DNA of 54,447 nt. Origin: a virus. Positions within the stretch are counted from its first letter, which is position 1. Each line of letters opens with the position of its first letter. Positions 34,195 through 42,422 of this stretch are shown one piece after another. The position numbers and the translations under genes were made by a program. The notes under the pieces are model-generated. The model saw only the letters and a program-made list of their open reading frames with translations, was not told the origin of the DNA and did no database searches. The stretch lies in the IMG/VR virus record IMGVR_UViG_3300045579_000282, positions 1 to 54,447 of that record; one strand, 5' to 3'.

Positions 34195-34644
34195 ATGTTT
34201 CCCAATGCAAAAGGCAGCGAGCTGTTCTCGGTTCTGGCCACCATCGACCCGGCCAGCCAGGCCGTCGGCACCACCTCGACCGGCTGGATCTCGGCCGGTA
34301 ACCACCACAACCTGCTGGCGCTCATCCAAAGCGGCGCTCTGGGCACCAACGCCACGCTGGATGCCAAGCTCCAGCAGGCTCAGGACGCCTCGGGCACCGG
34401 TGCCAAGGACCTGACCGGCAAGGCCATTTCGCAGCTCACCCAGGCTGCCAGTGGCTCGGCCAAGCAGGCGCTGATCAACCTGCGCCCGGATGACCTGGAT
34501 GTGACCAACGGCTATGCCTTTGTGCGACTGTCGGTGACCGTGGGCGTGGCCGCCAGTCTGACGGCAGCCCAGGTGTTTGGCGTCAATCCCCGGTTTGCGC
34601 CGGGCGACGCCAATAACCAGGCCGCTGTGGTCCAGGTGGTCTAA
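34195..34644 (+). CDS. Hypothetical head protein, possibly decoration
   Basis: This 149-aa protein has a strong AAGGAG site and lies directly after the capsid gene, where head-decoration or head-vertex proteins are often found. The sequence is rich in Ala, Gly, Ser and Thr, with a beta-rich C-terminus (AFVRLSVTVGVAASLTAAQ). No known family is recognised. It could also be a head-fibre or chaperone. Confidence 0.6.
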   Translation: MFPNAKGSELFSVLATIDPASQAVGTTSTGWISAGNHHNLLALIQSGALGTNATLDAKLQQAQDASGTGAKDLTGKAISQLTQAASGSAKQALINLRPDDLDVTNGYAFVRLSVTVGVAASLTAAQVFGVNPRFAPGDANNQAAVVQVV

Positions 34645-34664
34645 GGCATCGGGGAGAGCAATGC

Positions 34665-35288
34665 ATGCCTATGCAGTTGATCACCCCGCCTGCAGGAGAG
34701 CCGGTTTCGCTTGCCGAAGCCAAGCTCCACCTGCGGGTGGACTTCGATGACGACGACAGCCTGATCCAGGTCCTGATCTCGGCTGCCCGACAGGCAGCCG
34801 AGACGCTGACCAATCGGCAACTTGTCACGGCGCGCTGGCGGATGGTGCTCGACAGCTTTCCTGGACCCAGCCTGATGGGTGTGCCCGCAGGGCAGACATT
34901 CACGCTCCCTGGACATGCTGTTCTGCTGCCCAAGTCGCCCGTGCAGTCGGTGGTGGAAATCCGCTATCTGGACATGGCCGGTGCCTGGCAGGTCATGCCA
35001 GCAGCGAACTACACCGTTGACAGTGCCTGCGAGCCTGCCCGCATCACCCCCGTGTTCGGGCAGATCTGGCCGATTTCCCTGCCTCAGATCGGGGCCGTGA
35101 GCGTGATCTTTGATGCCGGATATGGCGATGCTTCGGCCGTGCCCGAGGGCATCAAGACCTGGATCAAGCTGCGCCTGGGCTCTCTGTACGTTCACCGCGA
35201 GGAGGTGGCATCGATGACGCGAGGGCGCATTGACCCCTTGCCCTTCATCGATGGCCTGCTCGATCCCTACAAGGTACCTTGGATATGA
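34665..35288 (+). CDS. Head-tail connector (gp6/phiE125 gp8-like)
   Basis: This 207-aa protein fits the phage connector family. It starts MPMQLITPPAGEPVSLAEAK, followed by LRVDFDDDDSLIQVLISAAR and a helical C-terminus ending with VHREEVA. Such proteins form a ring under the portal. It overlaps no neighbour but stands 8 bases from the head-closure gene. Two in-frame Met codons are possible at the start. Confidence 0.85.
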   Translation: MPMQLITPPAGEPVSLAEAKLHLRVDFDDDDSLIQVLISAARQAAETLTNRQLVTARWRMVLDSFPGPSLMGVPAGQTFTLPGHAVLLPKSPVQSVVEIRYLDMAGAWQVMPAANYTVDSACEPARITPVFGQIWPISLPQIGAVSVIFDAGYGDASAVPEGIKTWIKLRLGSLYVHREEVASMTRGRIDPLPFIDGLLDPYKVPWI

Positions 35289-35295
35289 GGCCTCT

Positions 35296-35646
35296 ATGAA
35301 CCCGATCGGAGCCGGAACGCTGGGCCGCCGCATCAAGATCCAGCGCCCCAGTACCGTCAAAGACAGCCTGGGCGCGCCCAGCCGCTCATGGATCGATGTG
35401 GCCACGATGTGGGCAGACATCCAGCCTTTGTCCGGACGAGAGGCTGTGATTGCCAGCCGGATCTCGGCCGAACTCACGCACCAGATCACGGTGCGCTACC
35501 AGAGCATTTTTGACAACCCTCAGCTGGTCGCCCAGTACAGGGTGCTCTACAGGTCGCGGATCTTCAACATCCACTCGGCCTTGAACGAGGACGAGAAACG
35601 CGTCCTGGTCATCCTGCTGGCCAGCGAGGGTCTGGACGATGGCTAA
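35296..35646 (+). CDS. Head closure / head-tail adaptor protein
   Basis: This 116-aa protein starts at the ATG at 35296. It matches the SPP1 gp16-type head closure family: IGAGTLGRRIKIQRPS, WIDVATMWADIQPLSGREA and then HQITVRY, RIFNIHSAL. It closes the head after packaging and joins the tail. It overlaps the HK97 gp10-like gene by 8 bases. Confidence 0.88.
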   Translation: MNPIGAGTLGRRIKIQRPSTVKDSLGAPSRSWIDVATMWADIQPLSGREAVIASRISAELTHQITVRYQSIFDNPQLVAQYRVLYRSRIFNIHSALNEDEKRVLVILLASEGLDDG

Positions 35647-36139
35647 GCATGAACGCTTCAAGGTGGAGGGCTTGGCTGAATTGGCCCAAGCCCTGCGCGA
35701 ATTGCCTGATCGGGTGGCCAAGAACGGCCTGCGCGTCTCGGTCTATGCCGGGGCCAAGGTCATCCGCGATGAAGCCCGCATGCGTGCACCCAAAGCGGCC
35801 GTAGTCCTGGGACCGAATCAGCCGCCACCGGGCACGCTCAAGCGCTCGGTGATCATGAAACAGATCCCTGAGCTCTCCAACCTCACGCGCCAGACCTTCT
35901 TTGTGACGGTGCGCCACGGCAAGAAGTACCGCAAGCAGGGTAAGAAGGGCAACCTCTCCCAAGATGCCTGGTACTGGCGTTTCGTGGAATTTGGTACCCG
36001 AAAAATGCGCGCACGCCCATTCCTGAGGCCTGCCCTGGAAGCCAAGCGGCGCGAAGCGGTACAGGCCATGAAGGACCGGTTGAGTGAGCGCATCGAGATC
36101 GAAGCCAAGAACCTTTACAGAGGTCAACAGAGGAAGTAG
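35639..36139 (+). CDS. HK97 gp10-like tail/head joining protein
   Basis: This 166-aa protein belongs to the HK97-gp10 family. It begins with the helical KVEGLAELAQALRELPDRV. It has a basic middle (KKYRKQGKKG) and the WRFVEFGTRKMRARPFLRPAL motif. It takes part in head-tail joining and tail completion. It sits between head closure and the tail terminator, the usual order. Confidence 0.9.
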   Translation: MAKHERFKVEGLAELAQALRELPDRVAKNGLRVSVYAGAKVIRDEARMRAPKAAVVLGPNQPPPGTLKRSVIMKQIPELSNLTRQTFFVTVRHGKKYRKQGKKGNLSQDAWYWRFVEFGTRKMRARPFLRPALEAKRREAVQAMKDRLSERIEIEAKNLYRGQQRK

Positions 36140-36141
36140 CC

Positions 36142-36492
36142 GTGCAGGATTTCTTTGACGCCATCAAGGATCTGGCTGGGGGTGAGGTCTACGCGCTTGT
36201 CGCTGCAGAAAACACCCAGTACCCGGCCATCGTCTACACGCCCATCGTGCAGGAGCACATCTTTGGCATCGATGGACCGCATGGCCTGCAGCGCGTGCGC
36301 GTGCAGGTCGACACCTACGCCAGAACGTACCAGGAAGCCTTGCACTTGCAAGACCAGGTCCTGGCTGCGCTGCTGGCGGACAAGAGCACCGTCGCCGATG
36401 TGCGCATGGGGCTCAGTGAATTTGAAGATCAGGCCCGGCTGTACCGGGTGAGCGTGGACTACACCTACCACCGGCCGGTGGGTTCACCGTGA
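36142..36492 (+). CDS. DUF3168-like tail terminator protein
   Basis: This 116-aa protein starts at a GTG at 36142. It has the DUF3168/gp17-like layout with DLAGGEVYALVAAEN, then YPAIVYTPI and RVRVQVDTYARTYQEALHLQ. It probably caps the growing tail tube. It is two bases after the preceding stop and precedes the tail tube gene. Confidence 0.85.
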   Translation: MQDFFDAIKDLAGGEVYALVAAENTQYPAIVYTPIVQEHIFGIDGPHGLQRVRVQVDTYARTYQEALHLQDQVLAALLADKSTVADVRMGLSEFEDQARLYRVSVDYTYHRPVGSP

Positions 36493-36508
36493 AACAAGGA
36501 GCATCTGC

Positions 36509-36919
36509 ATGAGCAGCACCGCAATCACCGCGCAGGGCATTGCCATTGCCCGGTTTGGCACCACCGCCTTTGAAACCATCCCTAACGTGGTCTCGTTTCA
36601 AGGCCCTGGCGGGCAGGCCGCCGTGATCGACGTGACCAATCTGGCGTCTACCGCCAAGGAAAAGCGCGTGGGCCTGCGTGACGAGGGTCAGTTGTCTCTG
36701 ACCCTGCACTACAACCCCGACGATCTGGTGCACCAAGGCCTGAGAACCGATCGTGCCAACCGGGTACGACGTCAGTTCAAGATCACTTTCACCGACACCA
36801 ACCCTGCCACCTGGACCTTCTACGGCTATGTCACGCACTTCAGCGTGCAAGGCGGTGTGGATGCGGTTGTGCAGGCCTCCGTGACCATCGAAATCGATGG
36901 CGACATCACCGAAACTTAA
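36509..36919 (+). CDS. Major tail tube protein
   Basis: This 136-aa protein is beta-rich, with segments such as ISLxxP-type loops and RRQFKITFTDTNPATWTFYG. It is small compared with lambda V, but matches short tail tube proteins of siphoviruses. It has a good AGGAG site. It is followed by the chaperone genes and tape measure, the usual order. Hexamers stack to form the tail tube. Confidence 0.85.
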   Translation: MSSTAITAQGIAIARFGTTAFETIPNVVSFQGPGGQAAVIDVTNLASTAKEKRVGLRDEGQLSLTLHYNPDDLVHQGLRTDRANRVRRQFKITFTDTNPATWTFYGYVTHFSVQGGVDAVVQASVTIEIDGDITET

Positions 36920-36933
36920 AGAGAGACACCCCC

Positions 36934-37272
36934 ATGTTGACCCGTGAACAAATCCTGCAGAGCGACGATCTGCCCCGTGAAACTGTCCAAGTCCCGGAGT
37001 GGGGCGGTGAGGTGCAGGTGCGCACCATGACCGGTACCGACCGTGATGCCTTTGAGGCCAGCTTGATTGGCAAGGAAGGCCGCCTTGAGAACGTCCGTGC
37101 CCGCCTGGTCTCGCTCACCTTGTGTGATGAGACTGGCAACCGTCTTTTCAGCGATGGTGATATCACGGCGCTCGGTGGCAAGAGCGCGAAGGCACTGGAC
37201 CGTGTGTTTGCCGTGTCCCAGCGTCTGAACGGCATTGGCGCTGATCAGGTGGATAGCGCAAAAAACGCCTGA
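36934..37272 (+). CDS. Tail assembly chaperone, frame 0 product (lambda G-like)
   Basis: This 112-aa protein is acidic and helical. It lies right after the tail tube gene and right before the tape measure, the standard place for the tail assembly chaperone. It ends DSAKNA. The last codons read gcA AAA AAC, which is a perfect -1 slippery heptamer A_AAA_AAC in the correct phase (37260-37266). A small fraction of ribosomes should slip and make the fused product. The short and fused forms would together load the tape measure protein, as in lambda G and GT. Confidence 0.88.
   Translation: MLTREQILQSDDLPRETVQVPEWGGEVQVRTMTGTDRDAFEASLIGKEGRLENVRARLVSLTLCDETGNRLFSDGDITALGGKSAKALDRVFAVSQRLNGIGADQVDSAKNA
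37260..37266 (+). promoter_or_regulatory. -1 programmed ribosomal frameshift site A_AAA_AAC
   Basis: Codons gcA(37258-37260), AAA and AAC match the X_XXY_YYZ heptamer exactly. A slip of -1 leads to CGC CTG ATC in the frame of the downstream gene (37266-37610). A structure downstream cannot be confirmed by eye. Confidence 0.85.
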
Positions 37273-37610
37273 TCGCCCATCCTTCGCGGCGCTTTGTGTT
37301 TCGGCTGGCGCTGGCTTTGGGCCTGCCGGTGCGCGAGATGCTCGCATCGATGGGATCGGATGAGTTGACCGAGTGGATGGCGTACTACCAACTCGAGCCC
37401 TTTGGGGACTACCGGGCCGACTACAGGTCCGGCGTGGTGGCCTCCACCGTTGCCAATGCCCACCGGGCCAAGGATGCGGGGCCGTTTCGGCCAGAGGACT
37501 TCATGCCATTCCTCGAAAAACCGCAACACACACAACCTCAAGACGAAACACAGCTCAATGTGGCCCGGTTCAAGGCCATGTTCGCGCATAAGGTGATGAA
37601 GCATGGCTGA
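37266..37610 (+). CDS. Frameshifted extension of the chaperone (DUF4035-like, lambda T part)
   Basis: This frame continues the chaperone after the -1 slip: N then RLIAHPSRRFVFRLALALG. The C-terminal part contains GLPVREMLASMGSDELTEWM and FGDYRADYRSG, as in DUF4035 tail-assembly proteins. A Met at 37296 exists but has no ribosome site, which supports expression through frameshift. The fused protein would be about 225 aa. Its stop overlaps the tape measure start (37603) by 8 bases. It should bind the tape measure and tail tube proteins. Confidence 0.85.
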   Translation, partial: RLIAHPSRRFVFRLALALGLPVREMLASMGSDELTEWMAYYQLEPFGDYRADYRSGVVASTVANAHRAKDAGPFRPEDFMPFLEKPQHTQPQDETQLNVARFKAMFAHKVMKHG

Positions 37611-40050
37611 TATCGGCTCCCTCGTGGTCAAACTCGCAGCAGAAACGGCCGAGTTCCGCGAAGACCTGGGCAAGAGTGCGCTGCTGTTGGAGCGCCACGC
37701 CGAATCCATGCGTGGTTCCTTGGAGAAGGTAGCCGAGGTCGCAAAGACCACCTTTGCCATCGCCATTGGCGTCGAATCGGTTGGTGCACTCAAGGAGTTG
37801 GTGGCCCACACATTGGAAACGGTGGCCGCACTGCAGGATCTGGCCGAGCAGACCGGGGCGAGTGCCACGGCTCTGTCTGGCTTTGCACCGGTGGCCACCA
37901 TTTCAGGTGTGGCCATGGAGCAAATCGGCGTGGGCCTGACCAAGCTCTCCAAAGGGCTGGCAGGAGTCGATGATGAAACCAAGGGGGCCTCACAGGCCCT
38001 GCAGTATTTGGGCGTGAAGGCCAAGGATGCGGGGGGCAACCTGCGTGATCCGGCTGAGGTCATGAACGACATTGCCCTCAAGCTCTCGAACTTCGAGGAC
38101 GGGGCGGGCAAGACGGCCATTGCGCTTGAACTGTTCGGCAAGTCTGGAGCTGGGCTGCTGCCCTTCCTCAAGGACCTGGCTGCCAACCAGGATCTGAACA
38201 TCCGGCTCACTGAAGCAGAGATCGAATCTGCTGAAAAAGCCTCGAAGGCGCTGGGCCGCATGCGGGCCGAGCACAACTTCGTCGCCCAGACCATCGTCAC
38301 GGCCGCGCTTCCTGCCCTCGAAGAGCTGGTGGGTGAGCTCAAGGCCGTGATGCTGGGCACGCACAACACGGCTGAGGCCATGGTCAAGCTGCGAGACGAC
38401 GGCACGCTCAAGACCTGGGCGCAGGACACGGCCTATGGCATTGCCATCGTGATCGATGCGCTGCGCGGTGTGATCCAGATGGCCAAGGCGGTGATGGGCA
38501 GCTTCGAGGCGGTCTGGGCCGATATTGAGTTGCTTGGCACTTTCCTCGCTGGTGGCAAGGGACTGAACCCATTTTCTGAGGAGAACCAGGCCACCCTCAA
38601 GACCGCATTGGAAAAACGCAATGCGATCGTTGAAAAGGCCAACCAGACCTACGTTGACCTCTGGAAGATGCCGCTTCTGGCCGATGCGGTCAAGGAGCGC
38701 TTTGATGCCATCAACCGAGGCGAGACCGAAGCGGCCGGTGAAGCCGCCAAGCCCAAGCTGAACTACAACTCGGCCACTGGCGCGCTCACTGCAGCGGCCA
38801 TGGCCAAGATTGAGAGCGACATCAAGCAGCTGCAGGGTCTGACCGATGTGGAAACGGGCCTTCTGAAGGACCGGCAAAAGATCATCGACCTCTATGAGGG
38901 GCAGGGTTACATCAGCTACAAGGAGGCCAGTGAGGCCCGGCTGAACGCCCAGCAGGAATTCACGGACCGCCTGGGTGAGTTGTATGCGCAGGAAGAGTCC
39001 ATCTTGAAGCGTGGTCTGGCCACCGTGGCCAAGACAGCCCAAGACAAATTGAAGCTGCAGGACAAGCTTTCGGAAATCACCCTGCGCCGAGAAAAGCTCG
39101 AGCGTGAAGCCCAACAGTCCAACCTCGAGCGCGAGATCAAGCTGCCGGGTGAAACACTCAAAGACCTGCAGGAGCAGGTGGCCAGGAGCCAGGGGCAGCT
39201 TCGATCGACCGAAGAGCAGATCAAGGTCCTGCGTGAGACCGGATCGATCAGCGAGATCGATGCGCTCAAACGACTGTCGGCTGCCAGGCGCTCAAGTGCT
39301 GATGAACTGGCGGATTTCGCTGCCAAGGCCAGAGAGCTGGTGGAGGCCACACCTGGCAATGACAAATTGGCCGAATCGTTTCGGCGCATCGAGGAGGCGG
39401 CCCGTCAAGCAGCCGATGGAGCAACCTTGCTGGGGCAACGAGCCCTTGAGTTGTCAGACCCCGGTGCAGGATTCTCAAAGGCGCTGCGCACCCTGGGTGA
39501 AGAAACCGAGCAGGTAGGCAAGCAGATGGAGGCGGTGACCAGCAAGGCCTTCAATGGGATGAAGGATGCGCTCACCAATTTCGTGATGACGGGCAAGCTC
39601 GACTTCAGGTCACTGGCCACCTCCATCATCTCTGACCTGATCCGCATTCAGATCCAGCGTGCCATCACGCTGCCCATAGCCAAGGCGCTGGGCAGCATGT
39701 TCGGGTTTGCCGACGGCGGGATCATGACCTCGTCAGGCCCCTTGCCTTTGCGGGCCTACGCCAGTGGCGGAGTGGCCACCACGCCTCAGTTGGCGGTCTT
39801 TGGCGAGGGCTCCATGGCCGAGGCCTATGTGCCGCTGCCCGATGGCCGCTCGATCCCCGTCACCATGAACCAGTCCTCGTCCGGGGGCGGTGATGTATTC
39901 AACATCTCGGTCAACGTAGCCGAGGGTGGGGTGACCAGCAGCGCAGGTCAGGGCAAAGACCTGGGGCGGGCGATTTCCAGCGCTGTGCGCCAGGAGCTTC
40001 TCAGCCAGAAGCGGGCCGGTGGTCTGCTCGACCCCCGAAGAACTGGATGA
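37603..40050 (+). CDS. Tail tape measure protein
   Basis: This 815-aa protein starts with a hydrophilic region (GSLVVKLAAETAEFREDLGK). Two helical stretches follow, including coiled-coil segments such as KLQDKLSEITLRREKLE near residue 490. There are hydrophobic Ala/Gly-rich patches near 60-110 (ETVAALQDLAEQTGA) and 290-330. The C-terminus carries a lambda-type tape measure region, ITLPIAKALGSMFGFADGG. Length sets tail length. The downstream genes are lambda-type tail-tip genes. Confidence 0.92.
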   Translation: MADIGSLVVKLAAETAEFREDLGKSALLLERHAESMRGSLEKVAEVAKTTFAIAIGVESVGALKELVAHTLETVAALQDLAEQTGASATALSGFAPVATISGVAMEQIGVGLTKLSKGLAGVDDETKGASQALQYLGVKAKDAGGNLRDPAEVMNDIALKLSNFEDGAGKTAIALELFGKSGAGLLPFLKDLAANQDLNIRLTEAEIESAEKASKALGRMRAEHNFVAQTIVTAALPALEELVGELKAVMLGTHNTAEAMVKLRDDGTLKTWAQDTAYGIAIVIDALRGVIQMAKAVMGSFEAVWADIELLGTFLAGGKGLNPFSEENQATLKTALEKRNAIVEKANQTYVDLWKMPLLADAVKERFDAINRGETEAAGEAAKPKLNYNSATGALTAAAMAKIESDIKQLQGLTDVETGLLKDRQKIIDLYEGQGYISYKEASEARLNAQQEFTDRLGELYAQEESILKRGLATVAKTAQDKLKLQDKLSEITLRREKLEREAQQSNLEREIKLPGETLKDLQEQVARSQGQLRSTEEQIKVLRETGSISEIDALKRLSAARRSSADELADFAAKARELVEATPGNDKLAESFRRIEEAARQAADGATLLGQRALELSDPGAGFSKALRTLGEETEQVGKQMEAVTSKAFNGMKDALTNFVMTGKLDFRSLATSIISDLIRIQIQRAITLPIAKALGSMFGFADGGIMTSSGPLPLRAYASGGVATTPQLAVFGEGSMAEAYVPLPDGRSIPVTMNQSSSGGGDVFNISVNVAEGGVTSSAGQGKDLGRAISSAVRQELLSQKRAGGLLDPRRTG

Positions 40051-40064
40051 ATTAAGAGGTCCGT

Positions 40065-40403
40065 ATGGCGTCATTCACATGGATTGCATCGATTGGCGCA
40101 TCCCTCACCCTCAAACCCAATGTCCGCAAGGTCTCCTTTGGGGACGGGTACGAGCAGCGCATGGCCTTTGGCATCAACACCCAACCGGAGATCTGGTCCC
40201 TGGAGTTCAGGGGCAAATCAACGGCCGAGGCTGCTGCCATCGACAACTTCCTGCGTGCCCGTGGAGCGGTTCAGTCATTCGACTGGACTACCCCGAGCGG
40301 CATTGCGGGCAAATTTCTGTGCGAGGAGTGGAGTCGCACGGTGGAAGAACCCAATCTGGAAAACATCCGAGCCACGTTCAGGCAGGTGTTTGATCTCTCA
40401 TGA
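40065..40403 (+). CDS. Minor tail protein M-like (lambda gpM)
   Basis: This 112-aa protein has a good AAGAGGT ribosome site. It is built of short beta strands such as VRKVSFGDGYEQRM and WSLEFRGKSTAEA, with DWTTPSGIAGKFLC near the end. It precedes the L-like gene, as lambda M does, and overlaps it by 4 bases. It helps form the tail tip with L, I, K and J. Confidence 0.88.
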   Translation: MASFTWIASIGASLTLKPNVRKVSFGDGYEQRMAFGINTQPEIWSLEFRGKSTAEAAAIDNFLRARGAVQSFDWTTPSGIAGKFLCEEWSRTVEEPNLENIRATFRQVFDLS

Positions 40404-41104
40404 CAGCACAAGCCATTACCTCAGAAATTCAGCAACTTTCCCCGAGTGCTGTCATCGAGCTTTTCGTGATGGACCTGACCCTCTTCAATGAGGGGGTGGT
40501 TCGATTTCATGCGGGCACCAACGAGCTGCGCCGTCAGGTGGTCTGGCAAGGCAACACCTATGAGCCGTTCCCTATCCAGGCTGAAGGCTTTGAGTTCAAC
40601 GGCAACGGCCAGGTGCCGCGTCCCAAACTCAAGGTGGCCAACGTCACGGGCAGCATCACTGCGCTGATCCTCTCCTACCAGGACCTGGTGGGGGCTCGGG
40701 TCACGCGAAAACGCACGCTGCTCAAGTACCTTGATGCCGTGAATTTCGGGACCGGTACCAATCCGACTGCAGACCCGACTGCCGAGTTTGCCGACGATGT
40801 GTATTTCATTGATCGAAAGTCACGAGAGACCCGGGATGTGGTCGAGTTTGAGTTGGCAGCCTCTTTCGATCTCGAAGGAGTGTCCTTGCCTAGGCGGCAG
40901 ATTGTTCAGAACGTCTGCCCCTGGAGCTACCGGAGCTCGGAGTGCGGCTATACCGGGACGGCCTATTTCAACGCCAACGATGAAACGGTGACTAGCCGGG
41001 TTCAGGATGTCTGCGGCAAAAGGCTCGCGTCCTGCCAGAAGCGCTTTGGCTCGAATGCCGAGTTGCCCTTTGGCGGGTTCCCAGCGGCGGGCTTGATCCG
41101 ATGA
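40400..41104 (+). CDS. Minor tail protein L-like (lambda gpL), Fe-S type
   Basis: This 234-aa protein has the lambda L arrangement. Its C-terminal third holds four cysteines: NVCPWSYRSSECGY and then DVCGKRLASCQKRFG. In lambda L these bind an iron-sulphur cluster, and the spacing here matches. The N-terminal part is beta-rich. It overlaps the K-like gene by 4 bases. It is a tail-tip component. Confidence 0.9.
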   Translation: MTAQAITSEIQQLSPSAVIELFVMDLTLFNEGVVRFHAGTNELRRQVVWQGNTYEPFPIQAEGFEFNGNGQVPRPKLKVANVTGSITALILSYQDLVGARVTRKRTLLKYLDAVNFGTGTNPTADPTAEFADDVYFIDRKSRETRDVVEFELAASFDLEGVSLPRRQIVQNVCPWSYRSSECGYTGTAYFNANDETVTSRVQDVCGKRLASCQKRFGSNAELPFGGFPAAGLIR

Positions 41105-41832
41105 TGGACTCCGTCAACCAATCGCTGGCGCTGGCCCATGCTGCTCGGGAGTTTCCCCGTGAAGCCTGTGGCCTGCTCGTCATTCACAAGGGCCGGGAGA
41201 CCTATGTCCCATGCCGCAACATTGGCGTGGGTACCGACCAGTTCGTGATCCACCCCGAGGACTATGTCCGGGCCGATCGGCTTGGAGAGATCGTGGGGGT
41301 GTTCCATTCCCATCCGAATCTGCCCGCCGAGCCCAGCCAGGCCGACAAAGTGGCCTGCGAAGCTTCCGGCTTGCCCTGGTTCATTCTGTCCTTCCCCTCT
41401 GGACAGTGGCATGAGACGCAGCCATCTGGCTACATCGCTCCCTTGGTCGGTCGGGCATGGGCCCACGGCGTACTCGATTGCTACTCGGTGATCCGGGACT
41501 GGTATCGGGCAGAGCGGGGCATTGACCTGCCGAACTTTGACCGCTTTGACGAATGGTGGAAGCGCGGCCAGAGCCTGTACCTCGACAACTTCGGCTCGGC
41601 AGGCTTTGAGGCGCTGGGCTCCGTTCAATCCCAAGACATGGAAGTCGGCGATGTGCTCCTGATGCAGGTGGCTTCGCCCGTTCCCAACCATGCCGCCATT
41701 TACCTGGGTGACGGTCTGATCCTGCATCACCTGCAGGGCAGGCTTTCCAGCCGGGATGTGTATGGCGGCTACTGGCAAAAGATCACGACGCACATCTTGA
41801 GACATCGCACAGAAACAAACAACCCTCCATGA
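41101..41832 (+). CDS. Tail protein K-like: JAMM plus NlpC/P60 peptidase
   Basis: This 243-aa protein has two domains. Residues 1-110 carry a JAMM/MPN metalloprotease motif: Glu21, FHSHPN with His69 and His71, and Asp82. Residues about 120-230 carry an NlpC/P60 peptidase, with the Cys in VLDCYSVIRDWYRAERG near residue 129 and His in PNHAAIYLGD. The order matches lambda K. The enzyme may cut murein or process tail proteins at the tip. It overlaps L and I by 4 bases each. Confidence 0.92.
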   Translation: MMDSVNQSLALAHAAREFPREACGLLVIHKGRETYVPCRNIGVGTDQFVIHPEDYVRADRLGEIVGVFHSHPNLPAEPSQADKVACEASGLPWFILSFPSGQWHETQPSGYIAPLVGRAWAHGVLDCYSVIRDWYRAERGIDLPNFDRFDEWWKRGQSLYLDNFGSAGFEALGSVQSQDMEVGDVLLMQVASPVPNHAAIYLGDGLILHHLQGRLSSRDVYGGYWQKITTHILRHRTETNNPP

Positions 41833-42422
41833 CCACCATCATCCTTCTCGGCGAGCTGGGCAAGCGCTTCGGGCGCAGGCACAAGATGGCTGTGGCCACT
41901 GCTGCGGAAGCGGTGCGTGCCCTGTGCGCGAACTTTCCCACCTTTGAGCGAGAGCTCGTGGCTTCAGGTGAGCGAGGTGTGGGCTACCGGGTGCTGGCCG
42001 GGCGGGACGCCTTGAATCTTGATCGGCTGCATGAGCCCACGGGCCAGCAGCACATCACGATTGCACCTGTAATCTCCGGTGCTGGGGGCAATGGGCTGGG
42101 CCAGATCCTTTTGGGGGCGGCTCTGATCGCTGTGTCCTGGTGGAACCCGATGGGCTGGGCTGCGGCGGGATCGTTTCTCTCGCAAGCCACGCTCTATTCG
42201 GTGGGTACGTCCATGATTTTGGGAGGCGTGGCCCAGATGATTGCTCCGACGGCCAAGTCTTCTGACCCTTCCGAGCGACCAGAAAACCAGCCGAGCTACG
42301 TTTTCAACGGCGCTGTGAACACCACGGCCCAGGGGCATCCCGTGCCTGTGGGTTATGGGCGGCTGATTGTGGGGTCTGCCGTGATCAGCGCAGGCATTGA
42401 TGTGGATGAGATCGCTGTATGA
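41829..42422 (+). CDS. Tail assembly protein I-like (lambda gpI)
   Basis: This 197-aa protein has a ubiquitin-like N-terminal domain (ILLGELGKRFGRRHKMAVAT), then a loop with a Gly-rich hydrophobic segment (VISGAGGNGLGQILLGAALIA). The C-terminal part contains YVFNGAVNTTAQGHPVPVGYGRL, a hallmark of the lambda I family. It overlaps K and J by 4 bases each. It is needed for tail tip assembly. Confidence 0.88.
   Translation: MTTIILLGELGKRFGRRHKMAVATAAEAVRALCANFPTFERELVASGERGVGYRVLAGRDALNLDRLHEPTGQQHITIAPVISGAGGNGLGQILLGAALIAVSWWNPMGWAAAGSFLSQATLYSVGTSMILGGVAQMIAPTAKSSDPSERPENQPSYVFNGAVNTTAQGHPVPVGYGRLIVGSAVISAGIDVDEIAV

Noticed and set aside
37245-38429. Leftward Ser/Ala-rich open frame (394 aa) opposite the tape measure gene
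   Set aside because: It is a low-complexity shadow of the helical tape measure.
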